Source: JACVRW01 sp963850205 (GTDB taxonomy: Bacteria; Actinomycetota; Thermoleophilia; Solirubrobacterales; Thermoleophilaceae). Taken from it: DNA of 64,000 nucleotides. A program made the translations under genes and the position numbers. Every line of letters begins with the position of its first letter. The stretch's first letter is position 1. The DNA is taken from the NCBI GenBank assembly GCA_963850205.1, contig CAWKKJ010000014.1:124001-188000 (forward strand), in the 5' to 3' direction. Below, one piece after another: positions 32,740-40,076 of this stretch. The notes beneath the pieces were generated by a model. It ran no database searches. It saw nothing but the letters and a program-made list of their open reading frames with translations, and was not told the DNA's origin.

Positions 32740-33562
32740 GCAGGCGCTCCAGCGCCTCGGCCGCCCCGGTCCCGTCGTGCACCACCGCCATCAGCGCCCG
32801 GGTCATCGCCTGCGGGTCGTCGTGCTGGATGACGTTGCGCCCGTAGACGATTCCGGCGGCGCCCGCGCTCAACACCGTCTCCGTACGCTTGAGCACCTCC
32901 TCGTCGGACGCGCGTCCGCCCCCGCGCACCAGGACGGGCACCGGCCCGGCCACCTCGATCACGCGGCCGTAGTCGGCCAGATCGTCGGTGGGATCGGCCT
33001 TGATCACGTCGGCTCCCAGCTCCACGGCCTGGCGCACCAAGGCGCAGATGCGGTCGGCGTCGCCGTCCACCCCGTAGCCCTCGCCCCCGGGCCGCATCGC
33101 CAGCGGCTCGACCATGAGCGGCATGCCGGCGGGCTCGGTGAGGGCCTTCAGCCGGGCCACGTTCTCCACGCACGCGTGAAGCAGGTCCTCCCGGTCCGGG
33201 AGCCACAGGAGGTTGACCACCACGCAGGCGGCGTCCAGGCGGAGGGCTGCCTCCAGCGGCGCGTCCACCAGGTGGGAGAAGTAGGTCGCCTCGTCGTCCA
33301 CACGAGGGCCGTAGACGTTGGCCACGTCGGTCCGCATCACCAGCGCGGGCTTGGAGCCGGGACGGTCCTGCAGCAGCCGGGCCGCTCCCGGGGACAGCTG
33401 GATGGCGTCCGGAGCGGCCTCCACCAGCGCGTCGAGCGCGGCGGGCAGGTCCTCGATCCCCCCGAGGAAGCGGGGCTCGCCGAAGAAGCCGTGGTCCACG
33501 GCGACGTCGAAACAGCGGCCGTCGGCGGCGAAGAGGCGGCGCAGGCGAGGCAGCACGCTCAT
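32732..33562 (-). CDS. class I aldolase, LacD/FbaB/DeoC-like
   Basis: A 276-residue TIM-barrel aldolase. The opening CFDVAVDHGFFG, the mid-protein LMVEPLAM and the Schiff-base lysine in ADVIKADPTDD match class I fructose/tagatose-bisphosphate-type (FbaB, LacD, LsrF, YihT) aldolases. Placed between a PfkB kinase (4-base ATGA overlap upstream) and a Gfo/Idh dehydrogenase (8-base overlap downstream), so it probably cleaves the phosphorylated product of the kinase. The ketose is unknown; tagatose-, inositol- or sulfoquinovose-type routes all use such pairs. Confidence 0.85.
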   Translation of the reverse strand: MSVLPRLRRLFAADGRCFDVAVDHGFFGEPRFLGGIEDLPAALDALVEAAPDAIQLSPGAARLLQDRPGSKPALVMRTDVANVYGPRVDDEATYFSHLVDAPLEAALRLDAACVVVNLLWLPDREDLLHACVENVARLKALTEPAGMPLMVEPLAMRPGGEGYGVDGDADRICALVRQAVELGADVIKADPTDDLADYGRVIEVAGPVPVLVRGGGRASDEEVLKRTETVLSAGAAGIVYGRNVIQHDDPQAMTRALMAVVHDGTGAAEALERLRG

Positions 33563-34515
33563 GTCCGGGTGGCCTCGAGCCCGGCAAAGTCGAGGGCGTC
33601 GTGGAGATCGGGCAGGGCGGTGCTGGCGCCGACGGCCGTGGTGGAGAGCGCGCCCACGGCGTTGGCCAGCCGGGTGGCCCGGGCCAGCGGCCAGCCCTGG
33701 GAGAGGGCAAAGAGCAGTCCGCCGGCGAAGGCGTCACCGGCGCCGGTCTCGTCGCGGGCCTCGACCTCGTAGGGGGCCACCTGCTCACCCTTCCCGTCGG
33801 CGTCCAGGGCGTAGGCGCCCTCGCGGCCCATCTTCACCACGGTTTGGGCTACGCCGCGGTCGCGCAGCCACGCCGCGCAGTCCTCGGCGCCGGTCTGGCC
33901 GCTGATTCCCTGGGCCTCGTTGAGGTTCGGGCAGATCAGGTCGAGGTGGGGGAGGCTCGCGTGCAGCCGGTGCCATGTGCCGCCGGCGTCGTGGACCGGG
34001 TCCAGGCTGGTGTGCGTGCCGCGCGCGCGGGCGGTCTTCAGCACCTGCGCGAGCGGGTCGCCGTCGAGGGCCGGCATCACCAGCGCGCCGCCGATGTGAA
34101 GGCGGCGCGGCCGGGCCCGCTCCAGCGCCCGCTCGACGTCCGCGGCGACGAGCTCGCCGCTGGCGCCCGGGTGGTGCAGGAAGCTGCGCTCGCCGTCGCT
34201 TCGGTCCAGCACGAGCGAGGCGGAGGTGAGCGCTTCGCAGGTGCGAACGTCGGTCGTATCCAGTCCGCGCGAACGCGCCTCGCGGAGCATGACGTCACCC
34301 AGGAGGTCGTGCCCCACGCAGCCACAGAGCGCCGTGCGGACACCGAGCCGCGCGAGCGCGGTGGCGGTGGAGAAGGCGCAACCGCCGGTGGCCAGCTCCA
34401 CCGAATCGACAAGACGCAGCAGCCCGGGCTCGGGCGGCTCGTCCACCGGCGTGGCGATCGCGTCGGCGACGATGATGCCCGCGCACAGCACCTCGGGATG
34501 CGAGTCCGGCGTCAT
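33559..34515 (-). CDS. PfkB-family carbohydrate kinase
   Basis: Ribokinase-like sugar kinase of 318 residues. The N-terminal GGCAFSTATALARLG is the family glycine-rich motif, CPNLNEAQ is the central motif, and DETGAGDAFAGGLLFAL contains the anion hole and catalytic aspartate (GAGD). First gene of a three-gene sugar cassette with aldolase and dehydrogenase. No transporter is adjacent. A TAGGAT element lies 12 bases before the ATG. Confidence 0.92.
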   Translation of the reverse strand: MTPDSHPEVLCAGIIVADAIATPVDEPPEPGLLRLVDSVELATGGCAFSTATALARLGVRTALCGCVGHDLLGDVMLREARSRGLDTTDVRTCEALTSASLVLDRSDGERSFLHHPGASGELVAADVERALERARPRRLHIGGALVMPALDGDPLAQVLKTARARGTHTSLDPVHDAGGTWHRLHASLPHLDLICPNLNEAQGISGQTGAEDCAAWLRDRGVAQTVVKMGREGAYALDADGKGEQVAPYEVEARDETGAGDAFAGGLLFALSQGWPLARATRLANAVGALSTTAVGASTALPDLHDALDFAGLEATRT

Positions 34516-34527
34516 GGCGACCGGGCG

Positions 34528-34533
34528 ATCCTA
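34528..34533 (-). promoter_or_regulatory. -10 element of the pfkB cassette (TAGGAT)
   Basis: On the minus strand TAGGAT ends 12 bases before the pfkB ATG at 34515, slightly farther than other leaderless-type elements here. Confidence 0.4.
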
Positions 34534-34579
34534 GTGTCTGGCCGCCGGGCTCGTTCCGTCCGGCCGCGCTGAGACCATA

Positions 34580-34592
34580 CGAACATGCGTTC
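34580..34592. promoter_or_regulatory. SOS/LexA-box-like palindrome at the left IS end
   Basis: CGAACATGCGTTC fits the actinobacterial LexA box CGAAC-RNRY-GTTCG in every position present. The final TTC can be read as the first bases of the IS, so this half was probably rebuilt by the insertion. Contains an ATG. Confidence 0.5.
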
Positions 34593-34614
34593 CCACTCGA
34601 TCAGGATGGATATG
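34581..34614. repeat. left terminal inverted repeat of the IS
   Basis: 34 bases matching the reverse complement of 35883-35916 at 28 positions, with perfect cores GTTCCCACTCGA and AGGATGGATA. The outermost bases may belong to the duplicated target rather than the element. Confidence 0.85.
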
Positions 34615-35907
34615 GGTTAGTCGGTTAGCGAGGGCTGGTTGCGGGGGTCGTCGTGGGGGCGTTGGTGGGGTGCGATGCCGGCGCGTGGGTGCAAGCGTTC
34701 GCGGAGCCGGTCCGCCCAGCGACGGGGGTCGGCGTCGCCGTTGGCGTGGAGGGTGATCAGGTCGAGCAGCAGGTTCATCCGGCGGCGGTTGCTGAAGCTT
34801 TGGGAGCGGCCCTGGAAGGCGCGATCGACCTGGCGTAACGCGGCCTCGACGGCGCCTGTCGAGTTTGGTCCCAGCGACGAGCGTGTCTTGAGCTGGGTAG
34901 CGACCGGCTCGGTGTAGCGGTCGAGCCAGCGCAGCAGCGCGGGCAGCGGCGGGGTGGCGTGCCTGGCCTGGGTCTCGAAGCGGGCCCAGTTGTGATGGTC
35001 GAAGAGGGCGTGCCGGAAGGCGCGCATGACCGGGTGGTCGGGTCGGCCGTCGAGCGGGGCGAGCGCGTTCTCGAGGCTGCGGCGCAGGTGCAGCTCGCAC
35101 AGACGCAACTCCGGCGCCTGGTCGCCGCTGCGTGGGAACACGCTCGCGAGCGCCTTGCGCAACGCGTTGTCGAAGTCGCTCACCACCAGCCTGGGCGTCC
35201 CGTCGCAGAGGGCCAGGAACCGTTGCCAGTCGGCCTCTGTGCGGCGCGGGAAGGCGGCCAGCCGCCAGACACGCGGCCGACCCGGCTCGTCGTGGCCGAC
35301 GGCACAGAACACGTGGAAGCCCTGACCCGCCCGCGGGCCACGATCGATGCGGAACTCGCACGAGTCGAGCGCCAGCCGCTCCGGCCAGCGCTGCGGCAGC
35401 TCGTCGGCACAGACGATGGCGGCGAACGAGTCGACCCAATTCGCGATCAGCTGGCCATCGAGGTTGGGATCGCGCAGGCGGCCACGCCGGCCGGTCAACC
35501 GCTGGTGCGTGCGGCCCGCCGCTCGCCGTGCCGCCCAAGCGGCCTGCCGGTAGCTCTCACCGGCCGCCACCAGCACGAGCGCATGGCCGACCTCGCGGGC
35601 CGAGAACCAATACTCGCGGGCGCCCGCCTGGCCCTCCCAGCGCTCCAGCCTGGTCGAACACTCGACACAGAAATGCTCGCTTCTCGCCTGCCGCGGCAGT
35701 AACTCGCAGAAGCGGTGTGCCGCGCCACCGTTCGGCGGCCGACACAACCAACGCTGGCGACGATGCGGCGGCTTCCCATACCAGCCCGCCCGCACCACCC
35801 GACCACCCTCGTGAGCCAGATCAGGACAACGCGGAACCTCCATCGACCTGAAGGTCCGCCGCCGACCCGACTACCTGACGACCGTATCCATCCTAGTCGA
35901 GTGGGAA
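34590..35907 (-). mobile_element. insertion sequence, ~1.32 kb, one transposase gene
   Basis: Defined by inverted ends TTCCCACTCGA / TCGAGTGGGAA enclosing a single transposase gene read on the minus strand. Flanking near-direct repeats are CATGCG (34584-34589) and CATACG (35908-35913), one mismatch. Because host bases and IS ends both carry GAA/TTC here, the target duplication could be anything from 6 to 12 bases, so each end is uncertain by about three bases. The family was not identified with confidence; the DDE-type transposase with an N-terminal zinc-ribbon-like region is reminiscent of MULE/IS256-like elements. Confidence 0.82.
34617..35843 (-). CDS. IS transposase, DDE type with N-terminal Cys motif
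   Basis: A 408-residue protein. The N-terminus has paired cysteines (RCPD, and HFCVECSTRLE), followed by a helix-turn-helix-like part (AGESYRQAAWAARRAAGRT). The catalytic core shows candidate acidic residues in ALDSCEFRI (Asp), VVSDFDNALRKAL (Asp) and STGAVEAALRQVDRA (Glu). It fills the element: the stop is 27 bases from the left end and the start 64 bases from the right end. No frameshift or stop is seen, so it may be active. Assignment is by domain layout and flanking inverted repeats. Confidence 0.85.
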   Translation of the reverse strand: MEVPRCPDLAHEGGRVVRAGWYGKPPHRRQRWLCRPPNGGAAHRFCELLPRQARSEHFCVECSTRLERWEGQAGAREYWFSAREVGHALVLVAAGESYRQAAWAARRAAGRTHQRLTGRRGRLRDPNLDGQLIANWVDSFAAIVCADELPQRWPERLALDSCEFRIDRGPRAGQGFHVFCAVGHDEPGRPRVWRLAAFPRRTEADWQRFLALCDGTPRLVVSDFDNALRKALASVFPRSGDQAPELRLCELHLRRSLENALAPLDGRPDHPVMRAFRHALFDHHNWARFETQARHATPPLPALLRWLDRYTEPVATQLKTRSSLGPNSTGAVEAALRQVDRAFQGRSQSFSNRRRMNLLLDLITLHANGDADPRRWADRLRERLHPRAGIAPHQRPHDDPRNQPSLTD

Positions 35908-35916
35908 CATACGTTC
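35883..35916. repeat. right terminal inverted repeat of the IS
   Basis: Reverse-complement partner of 34581-34614 (28 of 34 positions). Carries an in-frame TAG (35894-35896) that closes the reading frame upstream of the DUF222 gene. Confidence 0.85.
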
Positions 35917-35917
35917 G
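35905..35917. promoter_or_regulatory. SOS/LexA-box-like palindrome before the DUF222-HNH gene
   Basis: GAACATACGTTCG fits the LexA box core GAAC-RNRY-GTTCG. 13E12/DUF222 genes of mycobacteria are known LexA targets, which supports the reading. Its first three bases can be assigned to the IS end. ATA at 35909-35911 stands where the left copy has ATG. Confidence 0.55.
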
Positions 35918-36028
35918 CCGACGATCAACCGCACGCAGGCGGAGCCGGTTCCGCTCGAGCGGCTCGAGGGCGAGATCTGCCGGCTCGCGGCCCACGTCAA
36001 CGCGGCCACCTGCCGCTGGCTTGAGCTG

Positions 36029-37267
36029 GTGGGCGAGTTCGACCGCCGCGAGGGCTGGGCCGTGTGGGGTGCGAAGTCGTGCAGCCAGTGGCTGGGCCAC
36101 CGCTGCGGGCTGAGCCCCGCCGCGGCGCGGGATCACGCGCGGGTGGCGCGGCTGATCGCGGAGTTGCCGGAGGTCCGGGCGGCATTCGCACGCGGCGAGC
36201 TCTGCTACTCGCAGGTCCGGGCCATCTCGCGGGTGGCCACTCGGGAGACCGAGGACGACCTGCTCAGCATCGCCCGCCACGCCACCGCGGGGCAGCTGGA
36301 GACCATCGTGCGCGCCTACCGCGGCGTGCTGGACCGAGAGCTCGGCGCCACCGATCCGGCCCACCGGCGCCGATGGGTTCGGTGCGATCACGACGACGAC
36401 GGCTCGCTCCTGCTCTCCGCACGGTTGCCCGCCGAGGAGGGCGCGCTGGTGCTCGCCGCCCTGCAGGCCGGCCGCGACGAGCTGCGCCACGGCGGAGGCG
36501 CTTCCGCTGAAGCAACCCATATCGGGGACAGCGACGCGGAGCGGGAGCCGGGCGAGCGTGAGGCGGTGTCGAACGCCGATGCGCTGCTGCTGGTGGCCGA
36601 CAGCTTCCTCGCCGCCGGAGGGGCAGCCGAACGCTCGGGAGGGGAGCGCTACGAGGTCGTGGTGCACGTCGAGGCGCCGGCGCTGGCCGGCTCGGGCGGA
36701 GAGGAAGCACCGGCGGGCCCATGCGTGCTGCACGAGGGTCCGGCGATCCATCCCGAGACCGCCCGCCGTCTGGCCTGCGACGCGAGCGTGGTCCGCATCC
36801 TCGAGCGCGACGGTCGACCGCTGTCGGTCGGCCGCCGTAGCCGCAGCGTCCCGTCCGGCCTCAGGCGGGCCTTGCGCAGTCGCGACCGCACCTGCCGCTT
36901 TCCCGGCTGCGGGCAGAGGCGCTTTCTGCACGCGCACCACCTCCAGCATTGGGCCCGGGGAGGCCGCACCGATCTGTCCAACCTGGTCCACCTCTGCGGC
37001 TTCCACCACCACCTGGTGCACGAGGGCGGCTACACAATCGAGCGCCGCGCTCGAGGAGAGCTGTGCTTCCGCCGCCCCGACGGCCTCGAGGTCGAGCGCC
37101 GCCCACGGCGGCCCCGGGGGGATGGCAGCGCGCTGGAGCGCGGCCACCGGCGCGCGGGCCTGCGGGTGGACGAGCGGACCTGCGTGCCGCACGTCGGCTA
37201 CGAGCGGCTCCAGCCCGCCTGGGTGGTCGACGGCCTGGTGGAGCGGGACCCGCGGCTGCGGGAATAG
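36029..37267 (+). CDS. DUF222/13E12-type HNH endonuclease-like protein, 5' end probably damaged
   Basis: Actinobacterial protein with an N-terminal DUF222 domain and a C-terminal HNH nuclease domain (about residues 288-330: CRFPGCGQRRFLHAHHLQHW, then NLVHLCGFHHHLVHEGG). The His and Asn residues and zinc cysteines look intact. From the GTG at 36029 the product is 412 residues, but family-like sequence (PLERLEGEICRLAAHVNAAT) continues in frame 40 codons upstream to ATA at 35909, with no ATG/GTG/TTG there. The IS right end lies directly upstream. The true start codon was probably the ATG inside the SOS box before insertion or mutation. It may now be poorly expressed or use the internal GTG. Confidence 0.88.
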   Translation: MGEFDRREGWAVWGAKSCSQWLGHRCGLSPAAARDHARVARLIAELPEVRAAFARGELCYSQVRAISRVATRETEDDLLSIARHATAGQLETIVRAYRGVLDRELGATDPAHRRRWVRCDHDDDGSLLLSARLPAEEGALVLAALQAGRDELRHGGGASAEATHIGDSDAEREPGEREAVSNADALLLVADSFLAAGGAAERSGGERYEVVVHVEAPALAGSGGEEAPAGPCVLHEGPAIHPETARRLACDASVVRILERDGRPLSVGRRSRSVPSGLRRALRSRDRTCRFPGCGQRRFLHAHHLQHWARGGRTDLSNLVHLCGFHHHLVHEGGYTIERRARGELCFRRPDGLEVERRPRRPRGDGSALERGHRRAGLRVDERTCVPHVGYERLQPAWVVDGLVERDPRLRE

Positions 37268-37387
37268 CCCGAGAACGAGCACCTCGTCTCTCAACATGAC
37301 TCGCGTTTCGGGATCGACCCGATGCGCTCCGACCGTTGCGTCGCGCGCCTGCTCGGCACGCGCGAGCTCGCCCCTGGCGGGTGCGCT

Positions 37388-37408
37388 GCCGGCGGCGCCA
37401 GCGCCGGC
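37388..37408. terminator. GC-rich hairpin between convergent genes
   Basis: GCCGGCG (37388-37394) and CGCCGGC (37402-37408) form a perfect 7-bp stem with a 7-base loop in the 179-base gap between two convergent genes. No U-tract follows, as is common in actinobacteria; function as a bidirectional terminator is a guess. Confidence 0.3.
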
Positions 37409-37446
37409 ACTGGCGCGGGCCAATGCCGGGGCCGTGCGGGAGCAGC

Positions 37447-39552
37447 TCAGGGAAGCTCCTGCACCGCCCGGTAGCCCTCGTTGATCGCGCTGTGGGTGTA
37501 CGCGAAGGCGCCGGAGTCGCTGTTGGCGATCGCCACGTTGCGGTAGGGCCGGCGCCCGGCGACCTGCGGCTGGTCCGCCACCGCCCCGTAGAGCGACGGG
37601 TCCCACACCGAGGTCAGCTCGTGGGCGTAGCCGTAGTTCCAGCGGTTGATCATCACCGAGTCGACGTCGCGCTCGGGGTCGAAGTCCCCGCCGGAGCGGT
37701 TGACCGTGCGGTCCAGCACATCCCAGATCGACTCCTCGAGTTCGCGGAAGCTCAGGCCCAGGAGGATCTGCTTGCCCCGCTCGTAGGCGGCCAGCTGCGG
37801 GGTGGCCTCCGGGTCGGAGGGCACGACGGTGAAGTTGAGCATCGCCGGCACCTGGGGCGGCTCGGCGGGCGTGGGCCCGTAGGCCGAGCCGAACTCCGCC
37901 CCGGCAGCGATGCTGGTCGTGTCCCAGAACAGGCTGTTCCCGCGCGGGCTGATGCTCGCGATGCGGGCATCGGCGAACGCCCGCCAGTTGTTCAGCGCGG
38001 CCCGGGCGTAGATGAGCGGAACCTTGCGGGCGTAGCAGAGGCCCTCGACCTGGTCGGGCGGCAGCCCCTCGACGACCTGGGCGGTCACGCGGTTCCAGCA
38101 GGCCATCACCACGTGACGGGCGCGCACGCGGCGGCCGGTCCTCGAGCCCTCGGGGAGGTAGTCGACCTCGGCGAGTCCCCGCCGCCCCCGGCTCCCGCCC
38201 CGCCGCCGGCCGGGCTCGACGTGGAAGACCAGGCTCTTCAACCGGATCCGGACGTCGTTGCGCGGGTGGTCGAGCTTGCGGTAGTCGGTCACCGCGTTGA
38301 CCACGTTCTCCTGGTTGGGCTCGCCGCCGTCGACGTCGGACACCGCGCCCGGGATGAGGCGGTTGACGAGCAGCCGCAGCAGCGATGAGTTGCCGTCGGG
38401 CCAGGTGGGTGAGTTGCCGAGGTTCTCCAGCAGGCCGAACTGCGGGGTGCGGCCGATGCCCGGGAAGCTGTCGAAGTTGAGCCCCAGGCCCTCGTAGCCG
38501 GGCGCGCCCAGCGCCCACATGTCGCCCGCGGAGACCGCCTGCGCACCGGCGCCCAGCAGGCTGTGGCCGTTGCGCTGGTACCACACGATCGCCTGCTCCG
38601 GCACGCCGATGTAGTCCATGTAGTACTGCTTCTGCGTGATCCGCGAGAGGATCGCCTTCTTCTCCTGATCGGTCTTGGGACCGTCCTTGAGCGCGATCCA
38701 GTCGCTGGTGAGGTCGGTCTGGATGCGGGCGATCCCGGCCTGGGCCTCGGCGGAGAACGGCGTCTGGGCGAGGAAGTCGGGCCACGACTGGGTCGACGTG
38801 CGGTTCTGGACGACCCTGTCCGAGCCCCAGTCCTCGGCGCCGAACAGCAGCATCTGGCGCAGCCCGTAGGACGCGGGGATCGAGTTGTTGGTGAGCTCCG
38901 GGAAGTTGTCCGGGTCGACCCCGAGGTAGGCGAGCAGGTCGACGGCGGGCTGACCGTAGGAGCCGGGGATGTCGAGCAGCGCTCCGGCGGGCTGGTTCCA
39001 GGTGCCGACGCTGTCCAGGTTGACCGTCCCGCCGTTTCGCAGGAGCATCAGGTCGGCGTCGCCGGCCGCGGCGTTGGGCACGTGGAACTCGTTCCGGGTC
39101 GAGTGGCCCCCGTAGTCGCCGAGCGGGTCGAGCACGAGGATCTTGGCGTCCTCGCCGAAACGGTCGCGGTAGTACTTCGCGGCCGCCAGACCGCTCGCGC
39201 CCGCCCCGACGATCACGCAGTCGTAGGTCTCGTGGCAGTCGATCACCCGCCGCACCCGCACGCCGGGGCCGCCGCGCGTGCTGTGCACGTCGCGGGGATT
39301 GGGCGGGCCGTCGATCTTCATGATCTTGCGGATCACACGGTTCGGCTGGCCCTTCAGGCCGGTCTCGGTCGGGGGGTAGTAGCCGCGCGGCAGCCCGCCC
39401 CCGCCGGCGGCCACGGCGGCGGCCTCGGCTCCGGTCAGGTGCGGTGCGGCGGCCGCGGCGGCGAGGCCGGCCGAGCTGATCGCGACGCCGTCGAGGAAGT
39501 CGCGACGGGTGATGCCGTCGCCGCGGCTGCGCTTGTCTGGTGCATCCGGCAT
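37447..39552 (-). CDS. Tat-exported FAD-dependent oxidoreductase, spermidine dehydrogenase-like
   Basis: A 701-residue flavoprotein. The N-terminus has a twin-arginine signal (TRRDFLDG, Arg16-Arg17) followed by an Ala-rich hydrophobic stretch to about residue 48, so it is exported folded. The FAD dinucleotide motif IVGAGASGLAAAKYY is near residue 115, and PLGDYGGHSTRNEF follows. The overall form resembles periplasmic spermidine dehydrogenase-type amine oxidases; the substrate is not certain. An Arg/Gly-rich loop (GRRRGGSRGRRG) interrupts the middle. No cytochrome or partner gene is adjacent. It lies between the HNH gene and the ROK remnant, so its neighbourhood is rearranged. Confidence 0.82.
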   Translation of the reverse strand: MPDAPDKRSRGDGITRRDFLDGVAISSAGLAAAAAAPHLTGAEAAAVAAGGGGLPRGYYPPTETGLKGQPNRVIRKIMKIDGPPNPRDVHSTRGGPGVRVRRVIDCHETYDCVIVGAGASGLAAAKYYRDRFGEDAKILVLDPLGDYGGHSTRNEFHVPNAAAGDADLMLLRNGGTVNLDSVGTWNQPAGALLDIPGSYGQPAVDLLAYLGVDPDNFPELTNNSIPASYGLRQMLLFGAEDWGSDRVVQNRTSTQSWPDFLAQTPFSAEAQAGIARIQTDLTSDWIALKDGPKTDQEKKAILSRITQKQYYMDYIGVPEQAIVWYQRNGHSLLGAGAQAVSAGDMWALGAPGYEGLGLNFDSFPGIGRTPQFGLLENLGNSPTWPDGNSSLLRLLVNRLIPGAVSDVDGGEPNQENVVNAVTDYRKLDHPRNDVRIRLKSLVFHVEPGRRRGGSRGRRGLAEVDYLPEGSRTGRRVRARHVVMACWNRVTAQVVEGLPPDQVEGLCYARKVPLIYARAALNNWRAFADARIASISPRGNSLFWDTTSIAAGAEFGSAYGPTPAEPPQVPAMLNFTVVPSDPEATPQLAAYERGKQILLGLSFRELEESIWDVLDRTVNRSGGDFDPERDVDSVMINRWNYGYAHELTSVWDPSLYGAVADQPQVAGRRPYRNVAIANSDSGAFAYTHSAINEGYRAVQELP

Positions 39553-39596
39553 GAGGTCCCCTTCCCGTGGAGTCGCAGGCCCAAGCGGGGACTCTC

Positions 39597-39970
39597 TCAG
39601 TCGCGGCCCGTCGCGTCCACCCGCGGCGACCGGTCCGCCAGCACGAGCGCGAGTGCCCCGAGCAGCTCCGCTCTCGGTCCCAGGACCCCGGGCACGATCC
39701 GCAGCTCCCTCGCGGTCGCCGGAATGGCGTGGCGATGGACCTGCTCGCGCATCGGATCGAGCAGGACCTCCCCGGCCGTTCTGAGCTCGCCGCCGACCAC
39801 GATCAGCTCGGGATTGAGGAGGTCGCAGAGCGTCGCGACCGCGGTTCCGATGTGCCGGCCCGCGTCGGCCAGCACCCGGCGGGCGGCCGAGTCGCCGTCC
39901 CCGGCGGCCTGCAGCAGCTGTTGGGTCGTGAGCTCGGGGCCGTGCGTGGGGCGCAGCGCGGACGCTCGCT
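39597..39970 (-). pseudogene. ROK-family gene remnant (3' part only)
   Basis: About 125 codons of the C-terminal part of a ROK sugar kinase/repressor: RPTHGPELTTQQLLQAAGDG, ADAGRHIGTAVATLCDLLNP, ELIVVGGEL and VPGVLGPRAELLGALALVL. The frame is closed upstream by a stop at 39981-39983 and lacks the DNA-binding and N-terminal ATPase parts. At about 39970 it changes abruptly into a GH3 remnant on the opposite strand. A GTG at 39875 could start a 92-residue fragment, but this is not a functional ROK protein. Confidence 0.75.
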
Positions 39971-40045
39971 CAGGAGCCCATCAACCGGGGCGACGCCGAC
40001 TACGACCCGCTGTACCCGTTCGGCCACGGGCTGCGCACGCGCTAG
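39971..40045 (+). pseudogene. glycoside hydrolase family 3 remnant (last ~24 codons)
   Basis: The plus strand reads QEPINRGDADYDPLYPFGHG then LRTR and a TAG (40043-40045). YDPLYPFGHGL is the well-known C-terminal signature of GH3 beta-glucosidases. The upstream part of the gene is missing: the sequence runs directly into the ROK remnant. With ROK it implies a lost glucoside-use locus. Confidence 0.65.
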
Positions 40046-40062
40046 CCGTCTTCGGGCGGTCG

Positions 40063-40068
40063 TAGTCT
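40063..40068 (+). promoter_or_regulatory. -10 element of the CorA-like gene (TAGTCT), leaderless type
   Basis: TAGTCT ends eight bases before the ATG at 40077. Confidence 0.5.
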
Positions 40069-40076
40069 CGACGGCC

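Noticed and set aside
35715..36113. Alternative frame start of the DUF222 gene reading GTYVRRRSTARR across the right SOS box
   Set aside because: It would need a further frameshift to join the DUF222 frame, whereas the ATG/ATA position at 35909 is already in frame with no shift. Kept only as a less likely alternative.
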